From: Ichthyophonus hoferi
Taxonomy: Eukaryota; Opisthokonta; Ichthyosporea; Ichthyophonida; Ichthyophonidae
Direction of reading: 5' to 3'
DNA: 26,253 nucleotides
Assembly: GCA_002751075.1 (NCBI GenBank)
Contig: NAOQ01000463.1
Coordinates: 33,419-59,671 of the forward strand
Shown here in pieces: positions 21,517 to 26,253 of the stretch (position 1 is its first letter; each line of letters starts with the position of its first letter). A program made the translations under genes and the position numbers. Below the pieces are notes generated by a model. That model was given only the letters and a program-made list of their open reading frames with translations. It did no database searches and had not been told where the DNA came from.

Positions 21517-24500
21517 AGATAGTCTAGGATAGTATACACATACCTACATATTGTCATATCATACTATTATACTATCATACATACATACATGCATGCCTAC
21601 CTATATACTTACTATCATATTATCATACTGACATACATAATTAAATACACATGCATATATATATATATATATATATATCTATTTGTCCCTAATCTAGTAT
21701 GTCCTCGTTGATAGTATGCATAACCTATGACCTGACCAGCCTCACATCATGCCATATCCTACAATAACATGCCATTTCCTACTATACATATACAGATATC
21801 CTGTGATCTTTTCAATAGAGAATCACTGTTCACATGAACAACAGGTTATGATGGCCAAATTCATGACGGTAATATATATATATATATGTGTGTGTGTGGG
21901 TGGGTGTGGATTGCTAGATCTATCTCTGTTTATATATCCTGTCTACCTATGCTTCATTATATACCAAGTCTTTCTGGTTGTATTTATACTACTATCCCAT
22001 TGCTAATAAATACGTAATACGTCTCTATTCCTTGCTTTCTCCCTTTAGATTTAATGTAATACTATTACACTACCCTACTACTATACATATATACATACAT
22101 AAAAGCAAACACACCCACACATAGGTAGGTAGACTGACCAAAAGATAATTGGTATGGGTAACAACTACAACAAAGCTATGAAACTAAGCATTGTATAACA
22201 TGACGTAAACATGACGTAGGAGATCCTAGGTGATGCCCTTTATACCACCCCCCCTGATGAGAGTGCCGATCGGTTACCCTCACCTATGGACTTGAAGATG
22301 AAGTTTTTGATCAAGGGAAAGAAAATTAAGGTGGATAAGAAGACTGGTGGTGAGTGGATACATGTCATGCCATGTTATGTTATGTTATGTTATGTTATGT
22401 TATGTTATGTTATATTATATTATGTTATATTATGTTATATTATGTTATATTATGTTGTGCTATGTAATGTCATGTTATATTGTGTTATGTTATGTTATGT
22501 ATTGCTATAGTTTACTTTAGTATGTTATAATATAGTGTGATATAATACATTATACTATAATATTATAAATGATATTGCAATATAATGTAACGTGGTAATA
22601 TATGTACACTGTACATTCACATAGATGTATTGCCCAGTTGCTATATTTATATACTCTCAGCAACATATATATATATATTATCATAATAAGCGTAAACCAA
22701 AAAGGAAGTAATATTGACGGTCCTTGTATATGAACCATATTTGAGTTTTGAAAACAAAGTAGATTTGCCAAAGTATATGAAATGATATTATATTTAGTAT
22801 TATATAGATTTAACCATATTGGCGCTATTTCATTGATTAATCAATCACTATGCATAATAATCTATTTATTGTTAGTTAAATATGTGCTATAATAGAGACT
22901 TCTTAATATACATATCACATCACATAGCACCCTACCTAACAACCTACCTATTCGTTTTACAGAAGCTACGCAGAGCAATGATGATGAATCGGACGAGGAA
23001 CCAGAAGCAATTACTAAGACTAACGTGGCCCCACCTGCATTGGCTACAGAGCTATCAGATCTTGTTACCCTCCTTCAGGGGGTACATTTCTATGACTTTG
23101 AGACTAGGTAGAGTATATGTATATGTATATGATATGATGTGATATGATGCAATATGGACCAATCACCCAGCACTATCCTGCCATCTCATCCTATCACATC
23201 CTATCCCATTCCATCCCCTCTAGGCAATCCTATAGTCCTATTATCTAGCATCATTTATTGCGATTGGTAATTTATATTATTTTTATTATACTAATATTAC
23301 GTGAATTTATTTACAGTAAACAGAAAGGTAAATACTATCAAATGTCCTCTATGACGGAATATAAAGTGGAAACACTGGCTGAAGATTTCCCCACCGAGGT
23401 ATATTTTAATTTTATAACTCTGTGTACATGCGTACCCATTGATCTATTTTTATAAACCTGTCTATGATTGGCTGTTTATATTTACCTGTTTACCTATCTA
23501 TACTAGTTAAATACATTAATTCTAACATTACTGTTACCATGACGTAACATCAGCTGACATAATACCAATTACATATTAGTATATTGATTTGTTTCATGAC
23601 AATCTGTAGATATGATTAGATAATGATTTACACTGACTTTGTTTATATAGGTCGTTCACTGATTATGAGGTGTATAAACGTATATAATTAGTCATTTAAA
23701 ATTTAAACACGTTTATTTTATACTGTGACAAGACTGGCCTAGTGGCTTATCTACTATATACCCTATTCTAAATGATAATTCATGAAATACCACAGTAAAC
23801 CTATGCAATAAACAACCATAGATCATAAATAGGTAGGCATTTTGCCCATCCTCGCTCCATTTCTATCTCGTCTCTATTTCTCTCTCTGTCTCTTTCTATC
23901 TCTGTCTCCATCTCTAACCCTAAAGTATGGTAACCAACCACCCATCCTTCCTAGTTTATTGAATACAATGAACGACAACTAAGTCGTATCTATCCTGTCG
24001 GGTCTCGTGTCAATTCCAGCAACTATGACCCTACACCAGCTTATAATTCGGGCTGCCAGGTACCAACACCTATCACCTACACTCTTTCTCTATCTCTTTC
24101 TCTCCATCTCTCTCTGTTCTCTCTCTCCATATATATATATATATATATATGAGTCTATTCATAGTGCAATAATGATAAAAGGATACATGGGTGGGTGTGA
24201 CGTAACATACTAGCATCATAATGGCGTCAAATAAGTGGCCTGTGAGAGAGTGCACGTCTATTAAGCTGCGTCACCATTATATTTCTAAACCAATCGTTAA
24301 CATTTCTTCTGGTCTGATTATTTTCGCATCCAACCAGATTGTAGCCCTCAACTATCAGACCAATGATCGTGGTATGCAAATTCTGAGAGGTAGGTAGATG
24401 TAGTCATGTGAATTAGTTGCTATGGTGACATGGTTACTATAGAGCTAGTGAGGTGTGTATAAGATATTAAGATATAAGTGGGTTGTGGCTAGATCTATAG

Positions 24501-26253
24501 GTACAACAGGAGTAAAGGGAGGGCGCCCCTAGTCCAATCACAATGCTATTTTATATTATATTGTAGCTAACCCGACGGTTAGTGGATGTGGATCATCCAC
24601 GGCTATTACACCTATTTAATAGTCAACTTTCTTGTAAGATGTCCATAGAGCATAGGGGGTAGTGAAGGTAAAGGTGCTAATTAATATTAATGATGACTAA
24701 CTAACCACTAATTAATGACTAATTAACCAGGCCGCTTCCAGACCAATGGAGGCACTGGATATGTTCTTAAACCCTCATTCATGATTGACAAGCATTTTGA
24801 GAGCCCACCCACAGCTATGAGTACGGTGACTATCAAAGTAAGAGATGATTGGATGATGTATTATCTATATATATATATATATATAAAGGTTGTTCTATTT
24901 GTGCTTAACCACTAAACTTTACTTGTTTATCGTTATTAATTACTTCTTCTCCCTACTGCATTCCTATTGGTCATTATTTAACTGTGTGAGTGGGACCAAT
25001 CACTTTTCTTGCGCGTTAATAGCTAGTCGGGGTTTGGATACAGTCATGTGCTATTGGTACATTATCAGGCTTGTGATGTATGACCATATAACTCCGCCTC
25101 ATTTATCGGTTTTTATTTTTATTATATGATTGGTGTATATTTGAACTTACGGATCCTCACCTGTAAGAGACTCATTCTTATTAGTCTAGGATCAGAGAAG
25201 GGGTTTATAAACTTACTGTTAATTGGTTGATTAAAACTTATATGATGGAGGATAACGTGGATACCACGTCATACTTGTGATATAAATAGAAGTCAGATAA
25301 AATATATCTATCCAATCATTGACGGCTATCTTAAGATGACCAATTAGCAACCATATTTTAGTCTGGCAAGTGATGTTATAGCCAATTACATAACTCTATA
25401 ATATACTATATATAGGTATGAATCGATAGATACCAATGAAGTGAATATTATGTGCCCTTATATAATAATCCAATCACAACCTTTTTTTCTAATTAATTAA
25501 TTAACTCCTTATATAGATCATATCAGCTAGTCGTCTTCCCAAGCCATGTTTCAACGCTAAGGGCGAGAGGATTGACCCCTATGTTAAGGTATATATATAT
25601 ATAGGTATATATGTACATAATAGGGTAAACGTAGACAGAGGCATATACATATACATATACATATACCTATACATGAAGCACTGACCACACCCTCCCCCTA
25701 TATCCCTAGCTGGAGATATGTGGATTGGGCAAGGATACCAAAGTGAGAACGAAACATGTGGAGAATTCAGGACTACATGTGACCTGGAAGTGAGCATTCC
25801 CCTCCTCCTCCCACCTGCTGCTTATCATTGGTTAACATATATATATATATATATATATATTGCTGATTACATATAGCATTACATTATCTCTTATTCTATT
25901 CTACTATATTGCTTTGTATCCCATTTTATTAGTTTGTTGTTAGCTTACTATACTATATCTTATGATACTATATGTATAGGACTTTGTTTCTCCCCTATGT
26001 ACTCTGCTATTCCCATAGTGTTATTGCTATTAAAATGATTATCCAACCATAAGTCCTGCTAGTTAATTTTAAATGGTAATCTTATTTTATTTACCCCCCT
26101 CCGCCCTAGCGAATCATTTTCGTTTAATATCCAGGCCCGTGATTGGGAGACTGCCCTGCTACGAATGGCTGTTTATGATGACGATAAACTAGAAGATGAC
26201 GTCATATGTGGTCATGTGAGCCCCCTAAAGGGTCTACGTCAAGGTATGGTCAT
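13063..26253 (+). CDS. Phosphoinositide-specific phospholipase C, delta-like, with N-terminal C2-like domain; 3' end outside window
   Basis: It hydrolyses phosphatidylinositol 4,5-bisphosphate to inositol trisphosphate and diacylglycerol at the plasma membrane in a calcium-dependent way (known for the family). Predicted exons: 13063-13227, 13361-13396, 14281-14395, 15555-15689, 16414-16507, 17324-17470, 17766-17895, 18655-18753, 19129-19221, 19580-19672, 19930-20054, 20577-20662, 21345-21462, 21796-21868, 22220-22349, 22963-23107, 23317-23398, 23955-24059, 24338-24389, 24731-24837, 25517-25588, 25710-25789, 26110 to the edge. All introns are GT-AG, and the phases match at each of the 22 junctions. 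The roughly 808 residues visible already exceed PLC-delta1 (about 756). The order is C2-like, PH, EF hands, X, acidic linker, Y, C2. The X and Y domains are closest to the delta class, with some eta-like wording ([12 protein letters not shown]). The last exon may end at 26243 (CAAG before gtatgg) or continue. The ATG at 13063 is preceded by a TATA box. Confidence 0.93.
13397..14280 (+). other. Intron 2 of the phospholipase C gene
   Basis: 884 bases without exon-like sequence, ending in a long T tract (14252-14277) before the cag acceptor. Open frames here at 13513-13845 and 13697-13894 have no domain and are rejected as genes. Confidence 0.7.
15555..17470 (+). other. Exons 4-6: PH domain of the phospholipase C
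   Basis: Residues 106-230. Exon 4 carries [19 protein letters not shown] and [10 protein letters not shown], matching the first half of a PLC PH domain. Exon 5 ([16 protein letters not shown]) matches the segment that reads 'EIRPGK..RD' in PLC-gamma and 'IRTGKY' in PLC-beta. Exon 6 ([19 protein letters not shown], then [16 protein letters not shown]) gives the last strands and the C-terminal helix. The basic cluster that grips inositol phosphate head groups in PLC-delta1 is not obvious, so phosphoinositide binding by this PH domain is uncertain. Confidence 0.72.
17478..17603. repeat. TATG/TGTATA microsatellite in intron 6
   Basis: Tandem TATATG and TGTATG units begin eight bases after the donor at 17471 and fill much of this 295-base intron. 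Confidence 0.88.
18125..18240 (+). repeat. Dispersed repeat, copy 2, in intron 7
   Basis: Same ordered blocks and orientation as 10905-11035: TCGATTGAAACCCC, TATTTAGAGGTACAAT, AATAAGTATTTTT, AAACTTGTA and GAGCTGAAAT. It lies inside the intron between exons 7 and 8. Confidence 0.72.
18284..18320. repeat. ATCATACT microsatellite in intron 7
   Basis: Four tandem ATCATACT units followed by a degenerate one. Confidence 0.9.
20056..20365. repeat. TATTG pentanucleotide microsatellite in intron 11
   Basis: The array starts within a few bases of the donor at 20055 (TGTATTGTATTG...) and decays to TATTC/TATTT/TATGG variants over about 300 bases. Open frames through it read as repetitive Tyr/Cys/Ile/Val/Leu and are artefacts. 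Confidence 0.92.
20466..20536. repeat. CATA/CATACA microsatellite in intron 11
   Basis: Clean tandem ATACAT and CATA units shortly before the exon 12 acceptor at 20576. Confidence 0.93.
21466..21513. repeat. TATATG/TA microsatellite in intron 13
   Basis: Begins directly at the exon 13 donor with TATGTA units and runs into pure TA. Confidence 0.9.
22366..22510. repeat. TTATG pentanucleotide microsatellite in intron 15
   Basis: Tandem TTATG with TTATA variants, starting 16 bases after the donor at 22350. Confidence 0.92.
22963..24837 (+). other. Exons 16-20: acidic linker and catalytic Y domain of the phospholipase C
   Basis: Residues 547-710. The X-Y linker ([11 protein letters not shown]) is short and acidic, as in delta and other classes, where an acidic linker covers the active site and inhibits the enzyme (family knowledge). 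Y-domain landmarks are [27 protein letters not shown] (Ser 606, at the place of the head-group-binding Ser), [18 protein letters not shown] (Arg 633, at the head-group-binding Arg), [11 protein letters not shown] and [12 protein letters not shown]. The usual WN before GCQ reads YN. Exon 19 is only 52 bases. Confidence 0.93.
23855..23926. repeat. TCTCTNT pyrimidine-rich simple repeat in intron 17
   Basis: Imperfect CTCT/TCTATT units ending 28 bases before the exon 18 acceptor. A similar tract follows exon 18 at 24078-24130. Confidence 0.8.
25517..26253 (+). other. Exons 21-23: C-terminal C2 domain of the phospholipase C, incomplete
   Basis: From residue 711 on, [10 protein letters not shown] and RIDPYVKLEICG (Asp 730, a calcium ligand) begin the domain. 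HVTWNESFSFNI follows, then [19 protein letters not shown] with the second set of acidic ligands, and SPLKGLRQG near the end, matching the SLKQGYRH stretch of PLC-delta. Unlike the N-terminal C2, the calcium-binding Asp residues look intact. The final strand and stop lie beyond the window. Confidence 0.92.
25638..25672. repeat. CATATA microsatellite in intron 21
   Basis: Six CATATA-type units in the short intron between exons 21 and 22. Confidence 0.88.

Larger units (their letters stand above)
19981..22349 (+). other. Exons 11-15: catalytic X domain of the phospholipase C
   Basis: Residues about 384-546. [19 protein letters not shown] holds the first catalytic His (residue 409, equivalent to His311 of rat PLC-delta1) and Asn 410. 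CRCVELDCWDG gives the calcium ligands Glu 439 and Asp 441. IYHGYT gives the second catalytic His 453, and [12 protein letters not shown] gives Glu 487. [18 protein letters not shown] closes the domain with its substrate-contacting lysines. All key residues are present, so the enzyme should be active. Confidence 0.95.

Noticed and set aside
26244-26253. Possible splice donor (gtatgg) ten bases before the window edge
   Set aside because: CAAG before gtatgg is a plausible donor and the phase would fit, but reading through also stays open and the downstream sequence is missing, so the exon end is left undecided.

Overview
The window looks like AT-rich genomic DNA (about one third G+C by eye) from an invertebrate-type animal with short exons, GT-AG introns of roughly 100 to 1200 bases and many simple repeats. 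A sponge or another early-branching animal is my best guess, but this is inference: nothing here fixes the species. No bacterial operons, rRNA or tRNA genes were seen.

Layout. (1) Positions 1-1598 hold the 3' end of an unrecognised + strand gene, with three exons closing at a stop at 1596-1598. (2) Positions 1600-12990 are gene-poor and full of old mobile-element remains. They include a TATAG microsatellite, coding-like debris split by a 1.85 kb element with long terminal inverted repeats (about 3398-5243), and a candidate retrotransposon LTR followed by an initiator-tRNA-Met primer binding site (6567-6865). They also hold a 31-base tandem repeat, a decayed Merlin-type DNA transposase on the minus strand (8792-about 9600), a 96-100-base tandem repeat, a dispersed repeat and a Copia reverse-transcriptase fossil (about 11640-12480). 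(3) Positions 13063-26253 hold one long + strand gene in 23 predicted exons. It encodes a phosphoinositide-specific phospholipase C closest to the delta class and runs off the right edge within its C-terminal C2 domain.

The phospholipase C model is the firmest result. Every predicted junction keeps the reading phase, and the catalytic residues of the X domain are all present. It has an apparent extra C2-like domain at the N terminus, before the PH domain, giving C2-PH-EF-X-Y-C2. A TATAAATA box lies 63 bases before the start codon, and there are CCAAT boxes further up.

Introns over 300 bases (for example 13397-14280, 14396-15554, 16508-17323, 20663-21344, 23399-23954 and 24838-25516) show no coding signal. 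They hold AT-rich DNA, microsatellites and many copies of the 7-mer CCAATCA or its complement. That motif recurs at least 26 times across the window and is the most striking pattern not explained by genes.
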